Shown here piece after piece: positions 48,201 through 54,125 of a stretch of DNA of 64,000 bases. Numbering within the stretch: position 1 is the stretch's first letter; each line of letters opens with the position of its first letter. The notes beneath the pieces were generated by a model. It did not search any database and was not told the origin of the DNA. It worked only from the letters and a program-made list of their open reading frames with translations. The DNA comes from Lytechinus pictus (Eukaryota; Echinodermata; Echinoidea; Temnopleuroida; Toxopneustidae). Position numbers and translations under genes: made by a program. The DNA lies in the NCBI RefSeq assembly GCF_037042905.1, contig NC_087258.1, positions 6,426,501 through 6,490,500 of the forward strand. Direction: 5' to 3'.

Positions 48201-50535
48201 AAAATCAAAGTTGTCACCGTTTCATCATATATCTAGATCTGGATAATTTGCATGAACCTAACGTACGTGTAGTGAAATCATGAAATCTAAGCTGAAAAAT
48301 TACAACACTGGATATTACCAACACAGATAAGTACATGTGGGATAGTGTGTTATTATTACTTGGCAAAATACCTGACGCCTGACTAGAATACCATGCTTAT
48401 TTACACATCCTCTTCCCAAATTATTGTGGACATATTTTCTACTTGGGTGGTCTTTTTATTGGATTTTGTTAGAATACATTGTAAAATCTTTAACTCTATA
48501 TCTTTGATATAATACTCAATGCAATCAGATTTCTCTTATTATTCAAATCAACCACTTGTTGGGATGGACATTGAACTTTTTAAAAGCACACTCTTCAGCC
48601 CTCGTGGGCAATGGGTTGAAATTGTTAAAGTCCAAAACTGGATTATATTATTGTAATGAAATCACATCAATTGAGCACAGCTAACAACCTTTCCTCTCAT
48701 AAACTCTCTTCAAACTCAGTTTCAGTCATCATCAACCAGGGGAATCACATTATGATTTTATCATGTGATATAATGCATGGAATATAGCATTTATGAGGCG
48801 CTGATATCTAGTTGCTTATACAGTGATGCACTATTTATACAATTCCCAAGAATGTTCTGTAATCTGATTGGTCCAAATCAGATCACATGATATTCAGCGA
48901 ATTGCACTATTGCTTCCAAAATGCACTATCCTGCACTCTGACGTCATACCAAATGTACTATCCTGCACTCTGACGTCAGAGTGCAGGATAGTGCGAGGTC
49001 TGGAATTATCTACAATTATCTAGAATTTAGATCAAATATTATAGCATTCGGGGAAACTCAGTAACATGGGGGAGAGGTGGGGTTGTATAAAACAAACAAT
49101 GCACGCACCCTTGTGCATAGAGGACCTACATGTACATAATGAACTCTGTGCTCGACTCGCCAAATGGATATACCGCACTCGGTGCGGTATATCCATTGGC
49201 TCTTCTCGCACATCGTTCATTATTAGGCCCTGCATGCAGGCGCTTACGTGCATTATTTGTATAATATTACCCTGATTTTAATCCTGCCAGAGTACCCGCT
49301 GAGTGCAGCACCATGTGGATCAATACACATTCCTTCCAATAAGAGTGATTGACAACATCTGTTACTGTATAGGACCCTGGGAGCATTTCATGAAACATAA
49401 AGATTGTTATAAGCTACCAAAATCCTTGCATCTGATTGGCTGAGAGCAAGTTTGTTATTTAAAATCACTTTTTGTTTCTTGATTGTATGAATTTTTTTGT
49501 CACAATGTTTTCCCAGGCTGCTTTGTCGGTAGTTATCCAAGACTACCCTAGCATCGCGGTGGAGTTCTCAAGCCAACACTGCGGGCATCGAGAAGACCTA
49601 TGGTCTCACGTTCTCTCAGATCTTGTCAAGGGTCTGGAAGAGAAGACTACTGATGGGATGGAGACTCGCAAAGCCATCTCTCTTCAGATGTTGTCAGGTG
49701 ATTATTTTACCAGGGTAGCTTTTCACAAAGCATCTTACTAGTGGTTTTCAATGACAAATCTGTTCATGTCTGTTAATGGACCAATGAGGTACATGGATTT
49801 CAGTGGCTTATAATAACTGTCTTGTGAAAATAGTGACCAATTGCTTTATGAAGTATTCCTCTATTCAGGGTCTGGGATCCTGTTCCTTACAACTCATTAA
49901 CAATATTGAAGAAAAAAAATGTTAGAATTCTGTGAGATATTTGCTCTTGGCCGCACAAATTGCACCATTCATGAGTTTTAATAAAATTGACACTTATTGA
50001 TATCACTGCAAATGACAACGTATGAATCTGAAAAGATTTAATAACTCGGGAATTTGCTTTTTTTTTATCATGACAATATTTGACATTATCTTGTTGACAT
50101 ATATACTACAAATTAATGCCAACTTTTCAGCATTCTGCCTGAATCTAGCTTAATCGTACTTTTATCGCATTTCTGGCTTCATTTTAGATAGAATATAAAT
50201 AGGCTTCTCATCTGAAATTATTAAAAGTAATTTGCATCTCTGTGTATTACTTTCCGCATGAGTTGTTTGCGTATGGGGATTTAAAGAGTGGATTGAGATA
50301 AGTCTCTAATTTTTTTGTTGTTGTTGATAATTTACTTTTTTTCAATCTCCTTGTAGGTGTACTTGGCTACCTTGTACAGGAACTGGAAGCATCGGCCCTT
50401 ATATCCCTTTTGCCCTCTGACCTGCCTTTGACCCTTACCATGCCGTATATGGAGAGGTCATTGCTTAGAGATCGAGCTAGCAGACTGAGAGAAGAGATAG
50501 TAGCAACAGGGATGGAAAGCATTAAGGGTTGCTAA
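27031..50535 (+). CDS. hps3: HPS3 orthologue (BLOC-2 subunit), complete, 19 coding exons
   Basis: Predicted 1,114-residue protein, joined from exons 27031-27244, 27765-28560, 29304-29410, 29973-30157, 30780-30890, 31801-31937, 32601-32852, 37774-37891, 41230-41313, 41769-41926, 43388-43559, 44640-44738, 45048-45149, 45682-45780, 46023-46086, 46658-46815, 47925-48053, 49517-49697, 50357-50535. All junctions are GT/AG and all phases agree. The start is fixed by an in-frame TAA at 27013-27015. The product resembles human HPS3 (about 1,004 aa) from MVQ at the N-terminus, through the RAYFNW block (human RAYVNW), RLQSLLC (human KLQSLIC) and the C-terminal LPxxxxxxxxxPY block. Family knowledge: HPS3, HPS5 and HPS6 form BLOC-2, a cytosolic complex that directs cargo to melanosomes and other lysosome-related organelles. 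I see no signal peptide or membrane segment. Exon 16 is the least certain part. Confidence 0.93.
27765..28560 (+). CDS. hps3: hps3 exon 2 (largest exon)
   Basis: Encodes residues 72-336. It contains RAYFNW (human RAYVNW) and GNLVLGMRDIISIYRL, which aligns with the human GDLLVGCTNKLVLFSL region, then an acidic linker (DNYFVNDSHFIE) like human DDFVICQKPLE. The segment aligned with the human clathrin-binding LLDFE reads EFKLFIDIVID, so that motif is not kept. The donor is AAGAG|GTAAAT, phase 2. Confidence 0.92.
28905..29105. repeat. Intron 2 repeat: AACCTGtctataAAGACCAC family
   Basis: Units with ATAAAGACCACCTG and TTGTGTCCCTTGGATGGTC, ending CAGGTTTCATTGTAT. Same family at 31610-31775 and 45190-45610. 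Confidence 0.6.
29304..29410 (+). CDS. hps3: hps3 exon 3
   Basis: Encodes residues 337-372, including YVHLLYCRF and LQLLP-like AQLLPTY (human HLLYRRF and LQLLPIYQTG). Acceptor CCTTAG|GTCC, donor AAAAG|GTATTG, phase 1. Confidence 0.88.
29690..29905. repeat. GA-rich simple repeat in intron 3
   Basis: AGAGAGAAAAAGAGACAGAG, later GAGAGAGAGAGAGG, in two blocks flanking the exon 4 copy. Confidence 0.7.
29739..29835 (+). pseudogene. Decayed tandem copy of the hps3 exon 4 acceptor and exon start
   Basis: CCTGTTTCAGCCTTTTCACA then CTGGAGAAAGCT matches the real acceptor and exon start 167 bp downstream (CCTGTTTCAGCCCCCTTTAC then ACTGGAGAAAGCT). The copy then runs into a GA-rich microsatellite. It could be a cryptic acceptor. 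Confidence 0.75.
29973..30157 (+). CDS. hps3: hps3 exon 4
   Basis: Encodes residues 373-434. Acceptor TGTTTCAG|CCCCC, donor TTTGCAG|GTAAGT, phase 0. The acceptor and first 20-30 nt have a decayed second copy 167 bp upstream (see 29739-29835). Confidence 0.88.
30225..30362. mobile_element. Foldback MITE in hps3 intron 4
   Basis: CCATTTCATACAGCTATGGTAAC against GTCATTGTGAAATGG, with the CAGCCAATCACAATCAAG core shared by the 40.6-kb copy. Confidence 0.6.
30650..30768. mobile_element. CTGATTGGCTGAGAGCA-type MITE abutting hps3 exon 5
   Basis: Core CTGATTGGCTCAGAGCAAAT, end GCTTTATGAAACACTCCCC; the exon 5 acceptor is about 12 bp on. Confidence 0.65.
30780..30890 (+). CDS. hps3: hps3 exon 5
   Basis: Encodes residues 435-471 (AGEDFLYAASSSGLETYSHR...), aligned with human FLHVITSNNLQCFTVR. 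Acceptor CCACAG|GCTG lies about 12 bp after the end of a MITE; donor TCTAAT|GTGAGT, phase 0. Confidence 0.88.
30978..31345 (+). repeat. 33-bp minisatellite in hps3 intron 5
   Basis: Tandem units of 33 bp (ACCAAGACCAAAGACATG followed by GTCAGACTGTCTGAG), with one 34-bp unit and a stop near 31030. Each unit would encode 11 residues (AKTKDMVRLSE-like), but the run is not a valid exon. Confidence 0.75.
31610..31775. repeat. AACCTGTCTAT...GACCAC repeat in intron 5
   Basis: TAGAAAGACCACAAATT, GAAACCTGTCTATGAAG, then ATAGACAGGTTTCATTGTAT; same family as 28905 and 45190. Confidence 0.6.
31801..31937 (+). CDS. hps3: hps3 exon 6
   Basis: Encodes residues 472-516 (ACPDPTTDICLVGLRPFLS...VILLCKA), aligned with human ACPPVSMDVCALRIQLFIG...IILLTKA. 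Donor GGCAG|GTGAGT, phase 2. Confidence 0.9.
31973..32162. mobile_element. Foldback MITE in hps3 intron 6
   Basis: CTGTTTCATAGAGCTTTTCG against ACAGCTTTATGAAACACTAC, centre GGTGACTCTTTCTTGTGCTA; same family as 468 and 52247. Confidence 0.65.
32462..32573. mobile_element. CTGATTGGCTGAGAGCA-type MITE near hps3 exon 7
   Basis: AAAATCCTTGCATCTGATTG, GGTGAAAATCAATGACAAG. It ends about 28 bp before the exon 7 start. Confidence 0.6.
32601..32852 (+). CDS. hps3: hps3 exon 7
   Basis: Encodes residues 517-600. DWSVYVLQ matches human GWNLYIVN, and HLIMEAHLMMR matches HLLSEAHLLVR. Acceptor ATCCCAG|TGATTGG, donor GCGCA|GTAAGT, phase 2. The following intron (4.9 kb) contains a complete hAT-like element. 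Confidence 0.9.
33095..33600 (+). repeat. Tandem repeat of about 150-bp units in intron 7
   Basis: Three to four units with CAACCAATTCTCATGA, GGCTCACACATGGGT, GGGCAAGACA and GTTGCTATGGTAAC. Confidence 0.65.
34401..35844. mobile_element. hAT-like non-autonomous element, copy B (1,444 bp), in hps3 intron 7
   Basis: Same ends as copy A (CAACCGCGTAGCCAGG; right CCTGGCTACGCGCCTG). Perfect 8-bp duplication CAAGCAGT at 34393-34400 and 35845-35852. Collinear with copy A, with small indels of which the largest are about 90 bp (34820-34890) and about 60 bp (35165-35220). No transposase. Confidence 0.9.
35868..36420. repeat. Degenerate GTCTAAT / TTAGACCAA repeat in intron 7
   Basis: GTCTAATTC or TTAGACCAAATGG recurs roughly every 20-30 bp, first on one strand and then, after about 36060, on the other. 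A related block is at 55257-55410. Confidence 0.65.
36540..37040. repeat. Three diverged tandem units of about 180-220 bp in intron 7
   Basis: TTATTATTCTATTAACTCTC plus AAGGAAATATGGCC at 36556, a similar block at 36728 (CTATTATTGATATTCTATAA) and one at 36948 (GTTATTCTTTTGAGGTATC, AAGGAAATATC). Confidence 0.45.
37545..37773. repeat. Tandem copy of the 3' end of intron 7
   Basis: GACACAGTTCTCCCTTGTGG with CCCAAATCTGTAATCTC is repeated about 105 bp on as GACACAGTTTTCCCTTGTCG with CCTAAATCTGGGATCTC, directly before exon 8. Confidence 0.65.
37774..37891 (+). CDS. hps3: hps3 exon 8
   Basis: Encodes residues 601-640. SLAVPYLTMSEHSLSEVLEA aligns with human [20 protein letters not shown]. The acceptor CCCAAG|GTCTACT was chosen because it alone gives the right phase from exon 7; the nearer CCACAG is out of frame. 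Donor CAGAG|GTAATT, phase 0. A decayed copy lies 188 bp downstream. Confidence 0.85.
38009..38138 (+). pseudogene. Decayed tandem copy of hps3 exon 8 and its donor region
   Basis: TGTCTGAGCATTCTATCTCA and GAGGTGTTAGAGGTAGTCAC follow exon 8 at an offset of about 188 bp, continuing through intronic TATGGAAGGCCA. The copy has an in-frame TAA after the GTCACTGAATCC block, and the donor GAGGTAATT has become GAGAATTTC, so it cannot be spliced as exon 8. Confidence 0.85.
38474..38605. mobile_element. Foldback MITE in intron 8
   Basis: CACGTAACATAAAGCATAGC against CGCTTAGGTTTATGTGAAC, centre ACAATTGATCATACACAAT; second copy at 39412-39548. Confidence 0.6.
39412..39548. mobile_element. Foldback MITE in intron 8, second copy
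   Basis: GGGCCCTGTCACATAATGCT against AGCTTTATGTTACAGAGCCC, with the same ACAATTGATCATACACAAT centre. Confidence 0.65.
39605..39855. repeat. Foldback MITE interrupted by SINE tail
   Basis: GTTGCAATTAAACGCAAATC against GTCGCGTTTAATGCAAATC, separated by ATAATAATAACGTCATATTT and the ACCCAGGGTAGCC SINE piece (39725-39795). Confidence 0.5.
40340..40470. repeat. SINE-like fragment in intron 8
   Basis: TTATATAGCGCTTAATACAT and CTATGCACTTTACAGATACA then TTATTACCCCGG resemble 3' parts of short interspersed repeats. No A or B box seen. Confidence 0.35.
40567..40717. mobile_element. Foldback MITE in intron 8
   Basis: GGTCCTGTTTCATTAAGAAT against TTATGAAACTGCC, core CCTTGATTGTGATTGACTTC. Confidence 0.55.
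41230..41313 (+). CDS. hps3: hps3 exon 9
   Basis: Encodes residues 641-668, ending EPLNE like human ENLDEELNE. Acceptor TTAATAG|GATC, donor AATGAG|GTCAGA, phase 0. Confidence 0.87.
41769..41926 (+). CDS. hps3: hps3 exon 10
   Basis: Encodes residues 669-720 (EIAERIVDVYHHIV...), aligned with human ELAAKVVQMFYVAE. Donor TTATCA|GTGAGT, phase 2. Confidence 0.88.
42812..42990 (+). mobile_element. tRNA-derived SINE, plus orientation
   Basis: GTGGAGCATTTTGGCCTAGTGGATTAG (A box within it), GGGTTCAAATCCC (B box), body CCTTCAGCAAGAAATGTATCC, tail TAATAATAATAA. Confidence 0.75.
42972..43268 (-). mobile_element. tRNA-derived SINE, minus orientation, tail-to-tail with the previous one
   Basis: On minus from 43268: GGAGCGTTGTGGCCCAGAGG (A-box region), GGGTTCAAATCCC (B box), body GCAAGAAATTTATCCACATT, then AGGCGCC-type body and an ATTATT tail shared with the plus SINE. 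Confidence 0.75.
43388..43559 (+). CDS. hps3: hps3 exon 11
   Basis: Encodes residues 721-778 (NIAMILINLELGEMEQAKF), a helical repeat-like segment matching human [20 protein letters not shown]. Acceptor AATACAG|GTGG, donor GCCAAG|GTAATC, phase 0. Confidence 0.88.
43765..43950. mobile_element. Foldback with about 90-bp arms in intron 11
   Basis: GCAATGGACAGAATACTTCA and CCATTCAACGAGGC pair with their complements around a 3-base centre near 43857 (GAGGC-GTA-GCCTC). It may be one end of a larger element reaching about 44250. Confidence 0.7.
44640..44738 (+). CDS. hps3: hps3 exon 12
   Basis: Encodes residues 779-811. Acceptor TTTACAG|CTGATG, donor CTCAAG|GTAAGA, phase 0. Aligns with the human LKETQPGLLVASVLGL region. 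Confidence 0.86.
45048..45149 (+). CDS. hps3: hps3 exon 13
   Basis: Encodes residues 812-845 (PLLTRLLELVMCSGKWQNL), aligned with human PQLLVDFWEAQLVACLPD. Acceptor ACGCAG|GAATAC, donor GCTATG|GTGAGA, phase 0. Confidence 0.86.
45190..45610. repeat. About 85-bp tandem repeat in intron 13
   Basis: CAAATAAACCTGTCCAGAAAG and GAAAAGTTTTCCCCATTGA recur about five times; same family as 28905 and 31610. Confidence 0.65.
45682..45780 (+). CDS. hps3: hps3 exon 14
   Basis: Encodes residues 846-878, beginning PEIVSIYLSQLL (human PDVVLQELFFKLT). Acceptor ATTTTAG|CCAGAG, donor CATGTG|GTAAGC, phase 0. Confidence 0.84.
46023..46086 (+). CDS. hps3: hps3 exon 15 (small)
   Basis: Encodes residues 879-899 (...RFNWLNKLPPFQ), placed opposite human CSHYGLIYPWVHV. 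Acceptor CTTACAG|CCACAG; a start at 46029 is also in frame. Donor TTCAAG|GTAAGA, phase 1. A second open frame overlaps this exon, so its boundaries are moderately certain. Confidence 0.75.
46104..46235. mobile_element. CTAATTGGCTCAGAG-type MITE just after hps3 exon 15
   Basis: ACATTTCATGAAACGATAAT against TGTTTCATGAAATGCTTCCC, core CATCTAATTGGCTCAGAGAA. Begins about 17 bp after the donor. Confidence 0.6.
46658..46815 (+). CDS. hps3: hps3 exon 16 (frame partly ambiguous)
   Basis: In the phase that fits both neighbours it encodes residues 900-952, ending LMRLQ, which joins exon 17 as RLQSLLC (human KLQSLIC). The middle is oddly basic and includes a CPCCCC run. The +2 frame is also open for 44 codons and reads as an acidic, polar segment more typical of this protein. 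It would be reached from exon 15 with an acceptor at 46671 (GGCAG|ACC), but it stops at TAA before the donor. A one-base indel near the CTG repeat at about 46783 would reconcile both. Donor TTACAG|GTCAGT. Confidence 0.7.
46915..47165 (+). pseudogene. Two decayed copies of the 3' end of hps3 exon 16 with its donor
   Basis: ATGAGATTACAGGTCAGTAAA recurs at about 46966, and CTGGTCAGTAAACCTCAGTC then AAGGTTCCAAC at about 47112. These copy exon 16's end and the first about 60 bp of intron 16 at offsets of 162 and 299 bp. Both keep a GTCAGT donor-like site. Confidence 0.8.
47166..47245 (-). mobile_element. LINE 3'-end fragment
   Basis: GATAAATGGTTTATTGATTAAAA with downstream GCAATGAGTTTATAAA resembles the 3' UTR style of the LINEs at 7.0 and 55.5 kb. 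Confidence 0.35.
47465..47612. mobile_element. Foldback MITE in intron 16
   Basis: GAGCGTTTCATCAACATTTT against CTTTCATGAAACACTAC, core TCCTTGATTCTGATTGAG. Confidence 0.6.
47665..47876. mobile_element. Foldback MITE in intron 16, next to exon 17
   Basis: GGGGGTGTTTCACATAAATTT with AAGACTTAAA against TCTTACTTAAATC and TTGTGAAACACCCCCC. It ends about 48 bp before exon 17. Confidence 0.7.
47925..48053 (+). CDS. hps3: hps3 exon 17
   Basis: Encodes residues 953-995 (SLLCSEHLTDEVSLYVI...LQLLCQTKLDTK), aligned with human SLICGPSFDIASIIPF...VHVLCRTRLKE. Acceptor GTATAG|AGTC, donor ACAAAG|GTCAGT, phase 0. Confidence 0.9.
48920..48992. repeat. 36-bp perfect palindrome centred on TGACGTCA, with a half copy upstream
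   Basis: 48957-48992 is self-complementary over 36 bp (ACTATCCTGCACTCTGAC and its complement). A direct copy of the left half through TGACGTCAT sits at 48924-48946. The core equals the CREB/ATF site. Confidence 0.9.
49066..49270. mobile_element. Foldback MITE in intron 17
   Basis: ATGGATATACCGCAC, TCG, then GTGCGGTATATCCAT at the centre (about 49164-49197). Outer arms TTGTATAAAACAAACAATGC against GCATTATTTGTATAATATTA. It resembles the outer arms of the 43.8-kb foldback. Confidence 0.7.
49380..49470. mobile_element. CTGATTGGCTGAGAGCA-type MITE before hps3 exon 18
   Basis: GGAGCATTTCATGAAACATA and CCTTGCATCTGATTGGCTGA; about 45 bp from the exon 18 start. Confidence 0.55.
49517..49697 (+). CDS. 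hps3: hps3 exon 18
   Basis: Encodes residues 996-1055. DYPSIAVEFSSQH aligns with human RCPEAVIPYANHE, and EDLWSHVLSDL with NRTLWWKKLLPEL. Donor TTGTCAG|GTGATT, phase 1. Confidence 0.9.
49711..49862. mobile_element. MITE of the same group just after hps3 exon 18
   Basis: CTTTTCACAAAGCATCTTAC against AATTGCTTTATGAAGTATTCC. Starts about 14 bp after the donor. Confidence 0.5.
50357..50535 (+). CDS. hps3: hps3 exon 19 (stop exon)
   Basis: Encodes residues 1056-1114 and TAA at 50533-50535. VLGYLVQELEASALISLLPS matches human [20 protein letters not shown], then LTMPYMERSLL matches FFLPYLLYCSR. The human C-terminal KKPLT is absent; this protein ends SIKGC. A decayed copy of part of the exon lies at 52165-52232. 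Confidence 0.9.
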
Positions 50536-50576
50536 GGAGATAGAGAGAAGGAAGAAGAGGAGGCGTGGGGTAGATT

Positions 50577-52152
50577 AAAGGTCAAGTCCACCCCAGCAAT
50601 ATGTTGATTTGAATAAATAGAGAAAAATCAAACTAGCATAACACTGAAAATTTCATCAAAATCGGATGTAAAATAAGAAAGTTATGGCATTTTAAAGTTT
50701 CGCTTATTTTTCACAAAACAGTGGTGTGCACAACTAGGTGAGTCAGTCGATGATGGTACATCACTCACTATTTCTTTTGTTTTTTATTGTTTGAATTATA
50801 CAATATTTCATTTTTTACAGATTTGACCGTAGGGACCGACTTGACTGAACCATATATTATTAAACAATGCTTATTCCACATGTATAGGGAGGAATTAATC
50901 ACTGTTTCACTTGACAATGAGGAGAAATTTAGAATATTTCATATAATAAAATACAAAAGAAATATTGAGTGGATGACGTCATCAGTCTCCTCATTTGCAT
51001 ACTGACCAGGATGTGCATACAACTGTTTTGTGAAATTAAGCGAAACTTTGAAATGTCATAACTTTCTTATTTTACATCCGATTTTGATGAAATTTTCAAT
51101 GTTATGCTAGTTGGATTTTTGTCTCACCTGCATAGCAGAGTGAGACTATAGGCGCCGCTTTTCTGACGGCGGCGGCGACGGCGACGGCGGCGGCGGCGGC
51201 GACGGCGGCGGCGGCGTCAACACCAAATCTTAACCTGAGGTTAAGTTTTTGAAATGACAGCATAACTTAGAAAGTATATAGACCTAGTTCATGAAACTTG
51301 GCCATAAGGTTAATCAAGTATTACTGAACATCCTGCCTGAGTTTCATGTCACATGACCAAGGTCAAAGGTCATTTAGGGTCAATGAACTTAGACCATGTT
51401 GGGGGAATCAACATCAAAATCTTAACCTAAGGTTAAGTTTTTGAAATGTCATCATAACTTAGAAAATATATGGACCTAGTTCATGAAACTTATACATAAG
51501 GTTAATCAAGTATCACTGAACATCCTGCATGAGTTTCACGTCACATGACCAAGGTCAAAGGTCATTTAGGGTCAATGAACTTTGGCCGAATTGGGGGTAT
51601 CTGTTGAATTACCATAATAACTTTGAAAGTTTATGGATCTGATTCATGAAACTTGGACATGATAGTAATCAAGTATTACTGAACATCCTGTGCAAGTTTC
51701 AGGTCACATGATCAAGGTCAAAGGTCATTTAGGGTCAATGAACTTTGGCCAAATTGGGGTATTTGTTGAATTACAGCCATAAATTTGAAAGTGTGTTGGT
51801 CTAGTTCATAAAACTTGGACATAAGAGTAACCAAGTATCACTGAACATCCTGTGCGAGTTTCAGGTCACATGATCAAGGTCAAAGGTCATGTAAGGTCAT
51901 AGAACTTTGGCCACGTTGGGGGTATTTGTTGAATTGCCATCATATCTCTATAAGTGTATTGGTCTAGTTCATAAAACGTGGAAATACGAGTAACCAAGTA
52001 TCACTGAACATCTTGTGCGAGTTATAGTAGTTTTCAAAATCAGCACTGCTGCTATATTGAATCGCGTGATGCAGGTGAGACGGCCAGAGGCATTCCACTT
52101 GTTCTCTTTTTATTCAAATAATTTTTGTGTTGGGGTGGACTTGTCCTTTAAC
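50577..52152. mobile_element. AAGGTCAAGTCCACCCC MITE split by a DR1-bearing repeat, in hps3 3' flank
   Basis: Ends AAAGGTCAAGTCCACCCCAG (50577) and GGGGTGGACTTGTCCTTTA (52133-52151). The inner 50640-51120 half is typical of the family. A separate repeat (51121-52100) is inserted near the right end. Confidence 0.75.
51121..52100 (+). mobile_element. CTGCATAGCAGAGTGAGAC repeat carrying four perfect DR1 motifs
   Basis: Begins GTCTCACCTGCATAGCAGAG with a (GGC/GAC)n stretch; ends GATGCAGGTGAGACGGCC. The interior is tandem units of about 162-192 bp, each with CACATGACCAAGGTCAAAGG. AGGTCAAAGGTCA is perfect at 51360, 51552, 51715 and 51877. A relative is at 58430-59880. Confidence 0.8.
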
Positions 52153-52164
52153 AAGTAGATGTCC

Positions 52165-52232
52165 TGTGGAACGGCTGCCCTTGACCTTTATTATGCCCTA
52201 TATAGAAGAGTCATTGCTTAGACATTGAGTTA
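52165..52232 (+). pseudogene. Decayed copy of part of hps3 exon 19
   Basis: CTGCCCTTGACCTTTATTATG, then GAGTCATTGCTTAGA, matches 50421-50482 (CTGCCTTTGACCCTTACCAT, GGTCATTGCTTAGA). Without the 1.58-kb MITE complex between them the offset would be about 175 bp. Confidence 0.75.
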
Positions 52233-52246
52233 TCATAAAGAACTGA

Positions 52247-52445
52247 AGCAGGTGAATGTTTCCTAAAGCTGTTCATAAGTTATGACCTAAGTTGTGAGTG
52301 ACTTAACGAACGACTGGTGATCCTTTTTTGTGGTAAATAATGTATTGCAAATGTTCATTGGTGTTTTATTTAGCTTCTAACAAAGGATTACCAGTCGTTC
52401 GTAAAGTCGCTCGTAACCTTCAAACAGCTCTATGAAACACACATT
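52247..52445. mobile_element. Foldback MITE, third copy of the 468-652 family
   Basis: TTTCCTAAAGCTGTTCATAA against AAACAGCTCTATGAAACACA, centre GGTGATCCTTTTTTGTGGTA. Confidence 0.65.
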
Positions 52446-52887
52446 CGGGCTGAAAAAAAAATTAAGCATTGCAAGGAAGAAAAATAGGGAAAGAGAGCTT
52501 TAGAGAGAAAGAGAAGAGTGGAATCAACAAAGTAACTGAAGGGCATCAAAGGCTTTCAGGGTGAGAACGAGAGAAAGAGAAGGCAAGATGAACAGTAATA
52601 ATAAAGAATTAAATGTAGATATATGTAATGTTACATTATCAATAGGTGCTATGGGTGTCCTGAGAGTATATTGTTTATAAGAGTATATCCACTTGAACTT
52701 GTATTATGTCAAATATATTGTTTTAATACTTTGGAAATGTCACAGTTTAACTAAAAAGTGCAATATTTAAACTATATATCTCATGTAAATGTTTGTATTT
52801 CTATGCATTTTTGTTATGCATGGCCCCATTTAAATTAGCATCTCATTTACTGATGGGGCTACCATGTTTTGAAATAATATGCAATAG

Positions 52888-52890
<3 letters not shown>

Positions 52891-52943
<53 letters not shown>
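52891..52943. repeat. (TA)n microsatellite
   Basis: About 53 bp of alternating A and T. Confidence 0.95.
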
Positions 52944-52947
<4 letters not shown>

Positions 52948-53119
52948 GCCTACATCCTACTTAAGGGCGAAGTCTATGAATGGGTTTATTCCTTCATAAT
53001 ACAGATATAGACGTAAAGACGAAGGTAGAGGGCATTAAGGCGCATTACGAACATTGAAAGAAGACAAAAAAAATTTGCCTTAAACACGGATGTAGAGAAA
53101 TATATATATATATAAAATG

Positions 53120-53280
53120 ATAAAACAAGGTTGACACGTTCATGCTTTGTTCCAACATGGTTGTACATGGAATTGCATATCTCTGTTGTCAGTCACATGA
53201 GAAAGACGATAGGACATTGTCTAAAATTTGTGCATCAAATAAACTTATATGTTGGAACAAAGCATTGTGTCAACCTTTAT
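53120..53280. mobile_element. Small foldback
   Basis: AAGGTTGACACGTTCATGCT and TTGTTCCAACAT pair with ATGTTGGAACAA and AGCATTGTGTCAACCTT. Confidence 0.65.
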
Positions 53281-53971
53281 CATTTTCATCGTTTTTATCA
53301 TTATTGATCCAACACATGGACTACATTCAGAATATATATACCAATGACAAAATGGGGATGAATGAAATGTGTATCGTATCGTGCATAATTGAAATTGATG
53401 AACATTTGGAAATGTGATGGAAAGTTAGATGAATCTGTAAGCTTCTAAAATTCATGAGATATACTGTATATATTTGAAAATTGAAGATGTTGTACATGAA
53501 TAAAGTAAAAACAAAATTATTTACAAAAGTGAATGTGTGAATGATTTTGTGCAAATAGCCCCCTCCCCCACTACCTCTAATGTAGAGGTTAAACCTCATG
53601 GGCAGTATGATAGCAAACCTAGTTTTAACCCTAGACTAAACTAGAATTTTAAACCTGACTTCTGTGGAACGCTGGCTTTATAATATTTCTTCCATATTTG
53701 TGGTATTTGTAATGTATCATTTACTTTGTTAAAATTCATTATATTTTTGTATTTACCTATTCCCATTTCACTACTCAATTAATTTTTGACAACTTTTTGC
53801 AGCAGGATAAGAATTATTTTTGATTGGTCAATAAGTTGACAACTTCAAGTCTGTCTAAACCTTTGGTAAATTGTCAGTTATGTGAACCATACTCCAGTAT
53901 CATTGAACATTACAATATTAAAGAAAGCATAGTAAAATTTTGAATGCAATTTTTACCCACTAGAATTTAAA

Positions 53972-54125
53972 TATAATAATAATAATAATAGCGGTATATT
54001 TACCCAGGGTAGCCGCTTCAGTTCCGAAAACTGTTCTCCCAGCGGTCCCTGCTATTATTACCCCTGCTTTAGCTGGGCTGCCTAGGCGCTCAAGCATTCA
54101 AGGTTATTTAAATATGGCTTTTTCC
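53972..54125. mobile_element. SINE body fragment
   Basis: (AAT)n, then TTTACCCAGGGTAGCCGCTTC, CCCAGCGGTCCCTGC and GGCGCTCAAGCATTCAAGG, as in the SINE at 42.97-43.27 kb. No tRNA head. Confidence 0.55.

Noticed and set aside
53142..53417. 91-codon plus ORF
   Set aside because: Begins inside a small foldback and shows no recognisable domain or splice support.
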